64,000 nt of DNA from Chloroflexi bacterium OLB14 (GCA_001567105.1 LMZR01000017.1:27587-91586); one strand, 5' to 3'. Shown: positions 1-8,696, numbered from the stretch's first letter. The notes: generated by a model not told the origin, from the letters alone. Made by a program: numbers and translations.

Positions 1-1365
1 CGTTACCAATACGCGTCCTTTGGTTGTAGTATTTTCTCCAGCCACTGCCATGATGAGTGGACCTCTGGTATCTACTCCATCTGTAAGTGTAGGTCCAGTT
101 TGACTTTCTTCTTCAAAGTTCATTTCGCTGTATGAATTTGGGGAAGTGAATATCAGCGGGGTAGTGACGATATCTTGTGAATCTAATGGGGTTGCGGTAA
201 GGCTTCGAGCGTTGGGCATGTAGATGGCGTAGTTTTGGCTCAGGTTTTGAGTGATGGGGTGTGTGTTTGCTCCAGCCGAAATTGCCACCAACGGGCTTTG
301 ACTATTGAAATCTAAAATCACGTCGTTATTGATAGTAATGCCCCAATCTTTTTGTAAGTATTCGGCTAAGGGGTCTTTGGCATCGCCAAATTCGGTGACT
401 ATGGAGGCATCTTCCATTACAACTAATGAACCGCCAGAATTTACAAATTCTTTCAATAAGTTCACTTCGGCTTGGCTCAAGGGCTTTTGTGGCCCTGCCA
501 CGATGATGACTTCAGCATCTTCTGGGATTGATTTGTTCGTCAATAAATTTAAGGTGTTAACAGTATAGTTCTTTTCTTCTAATGTGCTTTTAGCAATGGA
601 GAAGCTACGTTCATCACCAGATTTAAATGTACCCTCGCCGTGACCTTCAAGGAAGTACACGCCACGTACAACAGGGTCAATTAAGCGAACCATTGTTTTA
701 GCAAGTTCAGTTTCAGTAGCCACATTGACAATTTCTTTTACTTCGCCCATTTGTAGCAGAATTTTTCCATCACCTGTAATGCCTGCTTGGCGGGCTGCAA
801 CGGGGTCTGTATCAGGGTTGACAAACGAATAAGTAAATTTGCCATCACTGTTTTCTTTGAATTTTTGTAAAAGTTCCTCAGCAGATGTGCTGTCAAGTGA
901 TTGTGAATAGAAAGCCGTTGCTGTTACATGATCTGGTAATGTAGCGAGGACTTGCAGTGTTTCTGGGGCAAGTGTATTGGATTTGTCTTCGGTGAAGTCC
1001 CATGGGGAGCCAAGTAAATCAGTGTTATTGTAGACGATGTAGTTCACGGCAAATAAAATGCCGAAGAAAGCTAAAGCAAGTATCAGCGAGTTTGAACCGT
1101 AACGAGCTTGCCGTCCAGTTAGGAAGCGACGAATAGAATCGGGGGAGAGGATGGCATAGCTAGCCAATCCTAAAATCAATAATCCAATACTAATTTGTAG
1201 TGCTAGGGTGAAGCCATCGAGTTGTGCTTCTGATAAGTTAAACATTCCGAGGCTTGTTAAAATGTTTGCAGAGCCAATTAACCCTGTTGCAATACATGCA
1301 ATCAGTGCGACGATTAGCCCGATAAATGCGTATTTTGCATTTGGGTTTTTATTTTTTCCAGCCAT
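1..1365 (-). CDS. GldG-like ABC transporter auxiliary protein (partial, C-terminus off the left edge)
   Basis: An open minus-strand frame starts with ATG at 1365 and runs off the window, so about 455 residues are visible and the stop is missing. Three membrane helices lie in the first 110 residues; then a long extracytoplasmic domain carries the features of the GldG / 'ABC-type uncharacterized transport system' family, including DFTEDKSNTLAPET and VYFLEGHGEG. The start codon overlaps the stop codon of the upstream permease by one base (TAATG), which implies translational coupling. Together with the next two genes it makes a GldA-GldF-GldG type exporter. The family assignment is good; the substrate is unknown. 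Confidence 0.85.
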   Translation of the reverse strand, partial: MAGKNKNPNAKYAFIGLIVALIACIATGLIGSANILTSLGMFNLSEAQLDGFTLALQISIGLLILGLASYAILSPDSIRRFLTGRQARYGSNSLILALAFFGILFAVNYIVYNNTDLLGSPWDFTEDKSNTLAPETLQVLATLPDHVTATAFYSQSLDSTSAEELLQKFKENSDGKFTYSFVNPDTDPVAARQAGITGDGKILLQMGEVKEIVNVATETELAKTMVRLIDPVVRGVYFLEGHGEGTFKSGDERSFSIAKSTLEEKNYTVNTLNLLTNKSIPEDAEVIIVAGPQKPLSQAEVNLLKEFVNSGGSLVVMEDASIVTEFGDAKDPLAEYLQKDWGITINNDVILDFNSQSPLVAISAGANTHPITQNLSQNYAIYMPNARSLTATPLDSQDIVTTPLIFTSPNSYSEMNFEEESQTGPTLTDGVDTRGPLIMAVAGENTTTKGRVLVT

Positions 1366-2111
1366 TAGCGCCATCTCCGAATTTCAATTGCGCTGGTGCC
1401 AACAAATAAGCCCAACGCAGTAAGACTTAAGTAGTAAACAATACCTGCCAAGGTAACGTTGCCTTGATTGATATTTTCTGAAAAATGATAAGACAAGCTT
1501 AAATAGTTGAGTATTTCGCCACCGCTGGGTAATAAGCTTACTGGCATATTGACGAAGAACCATAAGAAGAAGAATAAGCCAAGTGTGACGAAGAAAGCCG
1601 CAAATTGATTGCTAAACATGGCTGAAATACCCACCCCTAATGCCAACATAGCAGAGGAAACAAGAATTAAGCCAATATATGATGCAATGACCATTTTCCA
1701 ATCTATGCCAGGGGAAACGAAGTTGTTTAATACTAATGGATAAACTAATGTAATTACAGCAGCGGTTAATATAAACAACATGGCACCTAACCATTTGCCT
1801 GCTACAAACTCAAAATCTTTCACGGGGGCGGTTAACATCAATTCTAATGTTCCCATGCGGGCTTCATCAGAGATGAGGCGCATGGTAATAGCAGGAGCGA
1901 GAAATACCATTAAAAATATAAATAACCAATTGATTTGTAATGTGTTTGGGGCAGAACCTCCACCCATTAGTGCATTTTGTGAAGTGAACAATAAAATTAA
2001 AGTAAAGTAAATACCTAATGGCAATAGCATGGCAAGAAGCACTACATACGCCAAAGGACTGCTAAAGTAATTATCATATTCGCGTTTTGCGATTGTCCAA
2101 ATATTATTCAT
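1365..2111 (-). CDS. ABC-2 type transporter permease (GldF-like)
   Basis: 248 residues with about six hydrophobic segments, starting with a short cytoplasmic tail (MNNIWTIAKREYDNYFSSPL) typical of ABC-2/GldF permeases. The conserved stretch RLISDEARMGTLELMLTAPV is the cytoplasmic coupling region between helices 2 and 3 in this family. It lies 8 bp behind the ATPase gene and overlaps the GldG-like gene by one base, so the three form one operon. The substrate cannot be read from the sequence; in Bacteroidetes GldF serves gliding, but homologues in non-gliding Chloroflexota are common. Confidence 0.9.
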   Translation of the reverse strand: MNNIWTIAKREYDNYFSSPLAYVVLLAMLLPLGIYFTLILLFTSQNALMGGGSAPNTLQINWLFIFLMVFLAPAITMRLISDEARMGTLELMLTAPVKDFEFVAGKWLGAMLFILTAAVITLVYPLVLNNFVSPGIDWKMVIASYIGLILVSSAMLALGVGISAMFSNQFAAFFVTLGLFFFLWFFVNMPVSLLPSGGEILNYLSLSYHFSENINQGNVTLAGIVYYLSLTALGLFVGTSAIEIRRWR

Positions 2112-2119
2112 GGTTGCCT

Positions 2120-3040
2120 CTATTTTTTGTCGTTACCTGTGAGTTCAAGGAAGATTTCTTCCAAACTCATACCCATTGTGCGAAGTTCGAGCAGATCGTA
2201 ACCTGATGTAATAACTTGTTTAGCAACTTCGGGGCGTAAATCTTTACCAGAGGCAAATTCAAATTCAACAGCACCATCTTTAAGAGTTTCGATTTTACGA
2301 ACACCCTTTACCTCTTTAATTGTTTCACTCAAACCATCACCATCGCCACGAACTTTTATAACTACACGTTCTGCCCCAAGCAAACGAGCTTGTAAATTCT
2401 CGGTTGTATCTTCAGCAACAATTTTGCCTTTATTAATAATCAACACACGATCACATAAATTTTGGGCTTCATTAAGTAAGTGAGTAGAGAGCAAAACAGT
2501 TTTTTCTTTACCAATATTGCGAATCAACTCACGAATTTCAACAACCTGACCAGGGTCTAAACCAATGGTAGGTTCATCCAAAATTAACACTTCAGGCTCA
2601 TGTAACAAAGCCTGAGCCAAGCCAACTCTCTGACGCATCCCCTTAGATAAATTCCCGATATAACCTTGTGCGCGGTCTAACAAGCCGACCATATCCAACA
2701 CCTCATCCACACGGTCAAGCACATCAGGAACACGGCGCAGTTCACCCATATACTTCAAATAATCAAACGCAGTCATATCTGTATACAAAGGAACAGTTTC
2801 AGGTAAATACCCCACTCGTTTACGAACTTCAAGCGATTCCTCCACCACATCATAACCAGCTACAATTACCTCACCATCACTTGGGGGCATATAACCAGTT
2901 AAGATACGCATGGTAGTCGTCTTCCCAGCACCATTTGGACCGAGAAAACCCACAATTTCACCTTTGTTGGCATGAAAGCTTAAATTGTGGACGGCACGGC
3001 GTGCACCATAGTCTTTACTGAGACCACTAACTTTAATCAT
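2120..3040 (-). CDS. ABC transporter ATP-binding protein (GldA-like)
   Basis: 306 residues. Walker A (GPNGAGKTT) is near residue 36, the signature (LSKGMRQRVGLAQALL) near 133, Walker B (VLILDEPTIGLDP) near 153, and the H-loop (STHLLNEAQ) near 188. The C-terminal 80 residues form the accessory domain seen in exporter ATPases of the GldA/DrrA type. It is the first gene of the operon and lies behind a consensus promoter and a leader hairpin. It powers the permease encoded 8 bp downstream. Confidence 0.95.
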   Translation of the reverse strand: MIKVSGLSKDYGARRAVHNLSFHANKGEIVGFLGPNGAGKTTTMRILTGYMPPSDGEVIVAGYDVVEESLEVRKRVGYLPETVPLYTDMTAFDYLKYMGELRRVPDVLDRVDEVLDMVGLLDRAQGYIGNLSKGMRQRVGLAQALLHEPEVLILDEPTIGLDPGQVVEIRELIRNIGKEKTVLLSTHLLNEAQNLCDRVLIINKGKIVAEDTTENLQARLLGAERVVIKVRGDGDGLSETIKEVKGVRKIETLKDGAVEFEFASGKDLRPEVAKQVITSGYDLLELRTMGMSLEEIFLELTGNDKK

Positions 3041-3077
3041 TGCCTCTCCTTACAAGAATAAATTGAGATTTGAGCAA

Positions 3078-3111
3078 AGAAAAGACACAGCCCTATGGCG
3101 GTGCCTTTTCT
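3078..3111 (-). terminator. Terminator-like hairpin in the 5' leader of the GldA operon
   Basis: On the minus strand GGCAC pairs with GTGTC and GCC with GGC around an ATAG loop, flanked by a perfect AGAAAAG/CTTTTCT outer arm, and is followed by TTTTCTTT. The predicted transcription start is near 3118, so the hairpin would form in the first 40 nt of the mRNA, before the ATG at 3040. It could be an attenuator or a stabilising 5' hairpin; it could also end a minus-strand transcript coming from upstream. Confidence 0.5.
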
Positions 3112-3124
3112 CTTACCGTTGAAT

Positions 3125-3154
3125 ACTATACAATAAATGAAGAGGCAATGTCAA
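3125..3154 (-). promoter_or_regulatory. Sigma-70 type promoter of the GldA-F-G operon
   Basis: On the minus strand TTGACA (3154-3149) is followed after 18 bp by TATAGT (3130-3125). The predicted start is near 3118, about 78 nt before the ATG of the ATPase gene. Confidence 0.6.
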
Positions 3155-3183
3155 GCACTCTCAATACTTCTAATCGAACCTTA

Positions 3184-3411
3184 ATATAGCCATTAGAAAA
3201 CGCTTCTTTCCTAGCCCATGCTTGTTTCTCTCCATCAACTTCTTTATTACCCCGTTGCCTCTTCGCACAGCCGCAACAGAGAATACATGCGTGCATGTGC
3301 ACGACACTAACAGAGACTTTTGAGTTTTTCCTCAGAGAACTCGGTGACCCCTGTGGCTATATCTATAAGATAACCCACTCCCTAGCCCAAATAGGGGAGT
3401 AGCTTTTTTTT
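3184..3411 (+). ncRNA. Candidate structured small RNA ending in a rho-independent terminator
   Basis: There is no credible reading frame between 3041 and 3474. A perfect 9-bp pair, ATATAGCCA at 3184-3192 and TGGCTATAT at 3354-3362, would close a structure of about 179 nt. Inside it lie smaller helices: GTTGC/GCAAC around 3255-3275 and GAGTT/AACTC around 3322-3342. A terminator hairpin (3377-3400) and eight T follow directly. The size and single long closing stem resemble 6S RNA, but no conserved 6S, SRP, RNase P or tmRNA sequence is recognisable, so the class is left open. Part of the 5' end (3198-3216) is also found at 59559-59577. Confidence 0.4.
3377..3411 (+). terminator. Rho-independent terminator
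   Basis: ACTCCCTA pairs with TAGGGGAGT (one bulged G) around a 7-nt loop, followed by T8. No protein gene precedes it on this strand within 3 kb, which is why a small RNA is proposed upstream. Confidence 0.7.
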
Positions 3412-3419
3412 ATGATGAT

Positions 3420-3425
3420 GTATAA
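3420..3425 (+). promoter_or_regulatory. -10 box (TATAAT) of the 3475 lipoprotein gene
   Basis: A perfect TATAAT follows the terminator at 3377-3411. A transcript starting near 3432 would carry the ribosome binding site AAAGGAG at 3459-3465. No good -35 element is visible. Confidence 0.5.
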
Positions 3426-3474
3426 TCTGGCGATAGGTAGAATATACTGCCATATTTCAAAGGAGAATGTATTT

Positions 3475-3894
3475 ATGAATACAAAGAAGTTTTCTATTTT
3501 GCTAGCCGCACTTATGTTAGTTCTTGTGCAGTTAGCCTGTGCTGCAGGAGAGCCAGCCCTTAGCAACACCCGCACAGCACGCGACCAAGATGGTGCACAA
3601 CAAACTAGCACTTTCGGCGCATTTGACACTGTATATGTAGTTAGCGATTTAGCCAATGGCGCCGCTGGCAACATCATCACCTCTAAATGGTATGCTGAAA
3701 ATGTAAATGGGCTAGACCCCAACTTCTTGCTTGACGAAGCTGATATCACTGTCACTGAGCAAGATGCACCATTTAACGGCACAATTTATTTTTATTTTGA
3801 GCCACCTTCAGATGGCTGGGCTGCAGGTACCTATGCAATTGAAATTTATTTCAACGGTGCCTTGAGCGCAACTGTGAAATTCACTGTTCAATAA
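3475..3894 (+). CDS. Small secreted lipoprotein of unknown function
   Basis: 139 residues. The ATG at 3475 was chosen because AAAGGAG lies 9 nt upstream; an in-frame ATG at 3412 lies in the terminator T-run and is unlikely. The N-terminus is a signal peptide of lysines and hydrophobic residues ending in a lipobox (VLVQLAC), so the mature protein should be lipid-anchored outside the membrane. The rest is probably a beta-sandwich with repeating hydrophobic strands (for example GTYAIEIYFNGALSATVKFTV at the end), like ligand-binding or Ig-like modules. It stands alone between two terminators. No function is recognisable. Confidence 0.75.
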   Translation: MNTKKFSILLAALMLVLVQLACAAGEPALSNTRTARDQDGAQQTSTFGAFDTVYVVSDLANGAAGNIITSKWYAENVNGLDPNFLLDEADITVTEQDAPFNGTIYFYFEPPSDGWAAGTYAIEIYFNGALSATVKFTVQ

Positions 3895-3917
3895 GAAAAA
3901 TTTTTCAAGCAAGTCAA

Positions 3918-3955
3918 AGACCTCCAAGATAAAATCTCGGAGGTCTTTCTTCTTC
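3918..3955 (+). terminator. Rho-independent terminator after the lipoprotein gene
   Basis: AGACCTCC and GGAGGTCT form a stem extended by AGAT/ATCT around an AAA loop, followed by a T/C-rich tail. Confidence 0.85.
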
Positions 3956-3992
3956 TGCGGTAAAATACCCTTATCTCAACCAAGGAGAAAGA

Positions 3993-5405
3993 ATGACAGG
4001 ATTAACAGAATCCAAACAGAGAAGAGTATTCAACAACATTTTAGGGGCAATGGGGAACACACCACTGGTGAAATTAGAACGTATTGGAAGAGACTTACCA
4101 GTTCCACTTTATGCAAAATTAGAATTTATGAATCCAGGTGGCTCGGTCAAAGATCGAGTGGGGGCGAATATCATCGAGCAAGCAGAAAAGCGTGGGGAAA
4201 TAAAACCAGGTGGAACCATAGTCGAAGCGACTTCAGGCAATACAGGCGTTGGGTTAGCCATTGCCGCCGCACTTAAGGGCTATAAAACTATCTTTGTCAT
4301 GCCCGATAAAATGAGTAATGAAAAAATCTTGTTATTGCGTGCTTATGGTGCAAAAGTAGTCATCACGCCCACTGCAGTTGAACCTACAGACCCACGGTCT
4401 TATTACGAAGTTGCCAAAAAATTTGTGCGCGAAACTCCCAATGCAATTTTAGCGAATCAATATCATAATCCCGATAATCCAATGACCCATGAATTAAGCA
4501 CAGGTCCAGAAATATGGGAACAAACTGAAGGCAAAGTGACAGATGTGATTATCGGTATTGGCACAGGCGGAACGTTGACAGGCGTAGGACGATATCTGAA
4601 ATCTAAAAATCCAAAAATTAAAATTATTGGGGTTGATATTGAAGGTTCAATTCTGACTGAAATTTGGCAAAACAAAGGTGTTATTCCTCCTGGTGCTTAT
4701 CCGAAAACATATAAAGTTGAAGGTATTGGTGAAGATTTTTTGCCCTCTACAATGGATATTAATTACATAGATGCGATTGAGCGCGCAGGTGACCGTGAAT
4801 CATTTTTATGGGCGCGTGCTTTAGTTAGGCAAGAAGGAATTTTTGCGGGTGGCTCATCTGGCTCTGCAATTGCAGGGGCGATTAAATATTGTAAGAAATT
4901 AACGCCTGACCGTTTACCTGTTGTCATTCTGCCCGATTCAGGTTCACGTTATCTCTCAAAATTTTATGATGATAAATGGATGCGTGAATTTGGGTTCTTA
5001 TCTATGGAGTTTGGTGAAACTGCTCTTGGTGATTTGTTATTAGCGAAACCTAATAAACAGCTACTCTCTGCCACAATGGGCGATTCAATTCGTAAAGTAG
5101 TCAATATCATGCATCAAAATGCTGTTTCTCAAATGCCAGTGGTAGATAAGGAAGGTAATTTACAAGGTTTAATTGAAGAAGTAGATTTACTTACTCACTT
5201 GCTGGATAAACACGAACATAGCAACGATGAAGCTGTTGATAGCCTTGTTCAAAAGCCAAGTGCGGTTTTCCCACCCGAAACTTTACTTGAAGAAGCTATG
5301 CCATCTCTTGCTGCTGGCTTGGCGTTGTTAGTGGTTGAAAATAATAAGCCAATTGGAATTTTGACCAAGATTGATGTGTTAGACTATGTAGCAGGGAAGA
5401 TTTAG
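3993..5405 (+). CDS. cbs: Cystathionine beta-synthase (PLP domain plus CBS pair)
   Basis: 470 residues. Residues 10-330 are a fold-type II PLP enzyme of the cysteine synthase/cystathionine beta-synthase family: Lys53 in PGGSVKDR is the Schiff-base lysine, SGNTGVG binds the substrate carboxylate, and GTGGTLTG holds the PLP phosphate. Residues about 345-470 are two CBS domains, which marks it as cystathionine beta-synthase rather than cysteine synthase; no N-terminal haem-binding segment is present. It condenses serine and homocysteine to cystathionine in transsulfuration. The start has a good ribosome binding site (AAGGAG, 6 nt spacing). Single gene between terminators. Confidence 0.93.
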   Translation: MTGLTESKQRRVFNNILGAMGNTPLVKLERIGRDLPVPLYAKLEFMNPGGSVKDRVGANIIEQAEKRGEIKPGGTIVEATSGNTGVGLAIAAALKGYKTIFVMPDKMSNEKILLLRAYGAKVVITPTAVEPTDPRSYYEVAKKFVRETPNAILANQYHNPDNPMTHELSTGPEIWEQTEGKVTDVIIGIGTGGTLTGVGRYLKSKNPKIKIIGVDIEGSILTEIWQNKGVIPPGAYPKTYKVEGIGEDFLPSTMDINYIDAIERAGDRESFLWARALVRQEGIFAGGSSGSAIAGAIKYCKKLTPDRLPVVILPDSGSRYLSKFYDDKWMREFGFLSMEFGETALGDLLLAKPNKQLLSATMGDSIRKVVNIMHQNAVSQMPVVDKEGNLQGLIEEVDLLTHLLDKHEHSNDEAVDSLVQKPSAVFPPETLLEEAMPSLAAGLALLVVENNKPIGILTKIDVLDYVAGKI

Positions 5406-5420
5406 TTTCTTGGTATTAAA

Positions 5421-5459
5421 AATAAAGGCTACTCACTATCGAGTAGCCTTTATTTTATT
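5421..5459. terminator. Bidirectional terminator between convergent genes
   Basis: A perfect 14-bp stem (AATAAAGGCTACTC against GAGTAGCCTTTATT) with a 6-nt loop has A/T tracts on both sides. It serves cbs and the minus-strand gene ending at 5455. Confidence 0.9.
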
Positions 5460-6066
5460 CTCCAAATTTTTTTGCTCTATAGAAATCAAACCATTTTGGA
5501 TCTAATGCAGTCCATTCATCGCTTTGGTCGGTTATGTCTTTCCAGTTTTCTTTTCCGCTCCATGATTCGATTGTGATTTCGTAAACGGATGTGCGTTTTA
5601 ATTCTTTATCGGTTGCGGGGCGATAGTCTTTTTCAATGTGCATGTCGCCAAAATATTTGGCGATTAACTTATGTAGCATTTCGCGTTTTTCGTTTTCATC
5701 TTCTATCAAATAGGCTTGCCCGAATACAAGTACACTGCGATATTGAAGTGAAAATTCTAAAGCAACATTAGATGGCAATAATTTACCAAATTCGCTCACT
5801 TCTACACACACTTCGGGGTGTTTTTCGATGTTTGCACGAACACGCCCTGCTATATTGGAGTGAAAGATGATGCGCTTTTCTGATTCGGCGAAGTAAAAGG
5901 TTGAGGTGTTAATAAACAGTTGTAAGTCAAAACGGGAGGCGATGCGAGCAATTTGTCCACGATGCAGTAAATCTTTTATCCAAGTATCATCGCGTGTATT
6001 TTCGGGGAGGCGTTGTAGTGCAGTTGGCGGTTGATTTTTGTAGTCTCTGGGCATTTTATCTGTCAT
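5455..6066 (-). CDS. Pyridoxamine 5'-phosphate oxidase family FMN-binding protein
   Basis: 203 residues of the split-barrel flavin reductase/PNPOx-like fold. Visible family features are the N-terminal helix, the strand RIASRFDLQLFINTSTFYF, the phosphate-binding HSNIAGRVRANIEKHPEVCVEV, and the later YRSVLVFGQAYLI strand. Such proteins (NimA-like or haem-utilisation-like) bind FMN or F420 and reduce small molecules; the natural substrate is unknown. It overlaps the upstream membrane-protein gene by 11 bp, so the two are co-transcribed. It is not the biosynthetic PdxH, which has a different C-terminus. Confidence 0.85.
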   Translation of the reverse strand: MTDKMPRDYKNQPPTALQRLPENTRDDTWIKDLLHRGQIARIASRFDLQLFINTSTFYFAESEKRIIFHSNIAGRVRANIEKHPEVCVEVSEFGKLLPSNVALEFSLQYRSVLVFGQAYLIEDENEKREMLHKLIAKYFGDMHIEKDYRPATDKELKRTSVYEITIESWSGKENWKDITDQSDEWTALDPKWFDFYRAKKFGE

Positions 6067-6640
6067 CTACAAGTAAGTGTTTATACCAAGACCACTGTAC
6101 TAAGTAGCCCAAAATTATGCTAGCAGAAATGATTAACCAACTTAAGGCGTTGATATTTCCAATAACGGATAATAGAAAGTAAGTTGCGGTGCCAGTTGTG
6201 CATGAACTTAACATGGCTACTTCCATAGCGATTAAGTTGGCAATGCTATAGGGTTTATCGGTGGGGGGGATGTCTTTATCTAGCCATTTGAATGCAGGTT
6301 CGATATCAGGGTTGTTTTTGATGTAAAACTTTTTGATTTGATTCATGGCTTCTAAAGTTTCGTGCCATGAGGCGCGCAAACGTGCTAATTGTGCAAGTGT
6401 GAATGATCCCATTGCGGTTAAGATGATAAATAATAAAAAGAATGCTAGTGCAATAGATGTTTGCTCTAGGGCTGAAGGTGAGCTTAAAATGGCGGCAACG
6501 AATGAGCCTACTGTTACAAAATAATAAGAAGAAAAACGTGAGCGATCTTCGTTAGCTTGGAAGGCGTTTTGGGTTATATATTTAAATTCTGCTTGGAGCA
6601 TTTCGTCGTCGTTGAGTTTGGGCTTTGTTTTTCCGATCAT
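6056..6640 (-). CDS. Conserved membrane protein of unknown function (four helices)
   Basis: 194 residues: a charged N-terminal helix (DDEMLQAEFKYITQNAFQANEDRSR), two membrane helices (about residues 40-58 and 64-86), a cytoplasmic helical stretch with several Trp, Lys and Arg, and two more membrane helices (about 132-155 and 163-182). The paired-helix architecture with an amphipathic leading helix recalls SLATT-type 2TM proteins, but the match is not strong enough for a name. The downstream FMN-binding gene overlaps it by 11 bp. Promoter-like TATAAT-rich sequence lies at 6697-6705. Confidence 0.75.
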   Translation of the reverse strand: MIGKTKPKLNDDEMLQAEFKYITQNAFQANEDRSRFSSYYFVTVGSFVAAILSSPSALEQTSIALAFFLLFIILTAMGSFTLAQLARLRASWHETLEAMNQIKKFYIKNNPDIEPAFKWLDKDIPPTDKPYSIANLIAMEVAMLSSCTTGTATYFLLSVIGNINALSWLIISASIILGYLVQWSWYKHLLVDDR

Positions 6641-6737
6641 GATTTATCTCCATTATTCTTAAATACAAAGGACACGCAGGTCACAAAGGATTAATTTTAT
6701 AATAGACTTCTTACATAAGTGTTCTAAATTGGCTGGC

Positions 6738-6743
6738 TATAAT
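6738..6743 (+). promoter_or_regulatory. -10 box (TATAAT) of the S9 peptidase gene, followed by a CACAGAG-type repeat
   Basis: TATAAT is followed by sequence of the dispersed 'cacaga-ttacacgga' type (6751-6779), also seen in shortened form at 6668-6690. The repeat lies in the leader between promoter and start codon. Confidence 0.4.
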
Positions 6744-6806
6744 TTTTTTTGCCACAGATTACACGGATTATCACAGATGTTTTTAAAAAGGAGCATACGT
6801 TACAAC

Positions 6807-8660
6807 ATGGAAAACCCAATCAAACTGACAGAAAAATATGAACGCAATGGCTGGCCCTCATTAAAGAGACCTGACCTGCAGCCACCCACTGGCTTGACAT
6901 TACCGCTTCTGACTAGCCTCGAGCGGGTTCGGTCACTGACGCTTTCTTCTCGCGGACAAATCGCCTGCATCAAAGATGGTGAATCTTCATCCGATGTATA
7001 TACCATGTCTGCGAGCGGAGGTTGGTTATCACGAGTCAGCGTTGGTAGAACTTTAGCACCTTCATGGGATGATGAAATTCCGCAATGGTCACCAGATGGC
7101 AATTGGCTTGCGTTTACGTTACATGGTCATGTGCATATTGCTTCGCATGATGGAACTTTGCCAAAAAAAATAACAGACTTTACATCATCTGCTTCTTCGC
7201 CGCGTTGGATGCCAGACTCAAAAGGTTTAATCGTTTCAGTTGAAAGAAATGATACCGACCAATTATTACTCACCAATCTTGATGGTGATTATCCAACTGC
7301 ATTAACAACTGATTCCATTGGCGATCATTGGGATGCTAACCCATCACCTGATGGAAAATTTATCGTCTATAACTTACGCCGTTTTGACGACTTGAATCGT
7401 TTAGATATTATTTTGCTTGAAATTGCAACAGGAAAACAAGTCACTTTATATGGTAAGCCATCAGTGCGAGCGTTTTCGCCTAAATGGTCACCCAATGGAG
7501 CATGGATTTCATTCATTGCACAAGAAGGGCAACGCGAAGAATTATATTTAATCAAACCGAATGGCGAAGGCTTACATCAACTCACAAAAAATGGCGAAGA
7601 TATTTTTCAATATGAATGGTCACCGAGTGGGAAGCAAATATTAGCAGTGGTGAATCAAGAAGCGTCATTTAAGTTAATGCTAGTTGACACAGAATCAGGC
7701 ACAAGGTCAGTTTTGAGAGGCGAGGTTGGGATTCATTCAAATCCGAATTGGGCAAGTGACGAGTCGTATATCGTCTTTGAATTTGAATCACCGACAGTCA
7801 CCTCTGATTTTTATAAAATGGATTTGAAAACTAAACAAGTGACTCAACTTACATTTTCAAACCCACCTGCATTACAAAAATTTAATTTTGTAACCCCTGA
7901 ATTGATTTCATACAAAAGTTATGATGGGCTAGAAATTCCTGCAATTTTATATCGTCCCAAAAAATCAAATGGCGCGGCGATTTTGTATCCGCATGGTGGA
8001 CCGAAAGATCAATACATTTTGGGCTTTGATGATGTAGCGCAATATTTTACGGCAAAGGGTTATACATACATCGCGCCGAATTATCGCGGCTCGACGGGTT
8101 ATGGCAAAGATTTTGAACGCGCCAATTACAATGATTGGGGTGTTGGTGATACAAAAGATTGTTTGCATGGCGCAAAATATTTACGCACGTTGAAAAATAT
8201 TCAGCCCGATAAAATTGGAATCGCTGGCGGTAGTTATGGCGGATATATGACTATCAATTCACTTTCACGCGACCCTGAATATTTGTTTGCATGTGGCGTT
8301 ACAAAATATGGTGATTCAAATTTAGTCAGTTCGTGGGCGTTATGTGAAAAAAGATTACGGCTTTATACAGAAATCTTTTTGGGGCATCCTGCTGAAAATA
8401 TAAATATATATATGAAAGGCTCGCCAATTACAGAGGCACAGAACATCCAAAAACCAGTTTTGATTTTACATGGCTTGCTCGATACAGTTGTTCCGCCTGA
8501 GGCAAGTGAAGAATGGGTAGAAGCCTTGAAACGTGAAAATAAAATTTTTGAATATAAAACTTACGCCACCGAACCTCACGGCTTTTTACGCCCCGAAAAT
8601 TTGTTAGATGTGTATGAAAGAATGGAAAGATTTTTAGATTGGTATTTGTTGCCGAGATGA
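6807..8660 (+). CDS. S9 family prolyl oligopeptidase / dipeptidyl aminopeptidase
   Basis: 617 residues from the ATG at 6807 (AAAGGAG 13 nt upstream). An open frame reaching back to 6729 is not used because it starts inside the promoter and a dispersed repeat. The first ~370 residues form a TolB/WD40-like beta-propeller with repeated SPDG/SPNG/SPSG motifs. Residues ~380-617 are the alpha/beta-hydrolase domain with Ser476 (GGSYGGY), Asp559 (GLLDTVVPP) and His591 (EPHGF). No signal peptide is seen, so it is probably a cytoplasmic peptidase acting on short peptides. The coding region is monocistronic. Confidence 0.93.
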   Translation: MENPIKLTEKYERNGWPSLKRPDLQPPTGLTLPLLTSLERVRSLTLSSRGQIACIKDGESSSDVYTMSASGGWLSRVSVGRTLAPSWDDEIPQWSPDGNWLAFTLHGHVHIASHDGTLPKKITDFTSSASSPRWMPDSKGLIVSVERNDTDQLLLTNLDGDYPTALTTDSIGDHWDANPSPDGKFIVYNLRRFDDLNRLDIILLEIATGKQVTLYGKPSVRAFSPKWSPNGAWISFIAQEGQREELYLIKPNGEGLHQLTKNGEDIFQYEWSPSGKQILAVVNQEASFKLMLVDTESGTRSVLRGEVGIHSNPNWASDESYIVFEFESPTVTSDFYKMDLKTKQVTQLTFSNPPALQKFNFVTPELISYKSYDGLEIPAILYRPKKSNGAAILYPHGGPKDQYILGFDDVAQYFTAKGYTYIAPNYRGSTGYGKDFERANYNDWGVGDTKDCLHGAKYLRTLKNIQPDKIGIAGGSYGGYMTINSLSRDPEYLFACGVTKYGDSNLVSSWALCEKRLRLYTEIFLGHPAENINIYMKGSPITEAQNIQKPVLILHGLLDTVVPPEASEEWVEALKRENKIFEYKTYATEPHGFLRPENLLDVYERMERFLDWYLLPR

Positions 8661-8661
8661 T

Positions 8662-8696
8662 GTTAGCGATTGGCTGTTAGCGGTTAGTGATTAGAT
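8662..8696. repeat. Five-unit heptamer array
   Basis: Units of 7 bp with a GTTAGCG/GTTAGTG/ATTAGAT consensus begin just after the stop codon of the S9 peptidase. Same type of array as those around the S23/IVP genes and in mutS. Confidence 0.7.

Noticed and set aside
3184..3411. Naming the candidate RNA as 6S RNA, tmRNA or a riboswitch
   Set aside because: Only overall size and closing stem fit 6S; no conserved class sequence could be found, and the terminator precedes the next gene's own promoter.
6729..6806. Longer N-terminus of the S9 peptidase (TTG at 6729)
   Set aside because: It would overlap the TATAAT box and a dispersed repeat.
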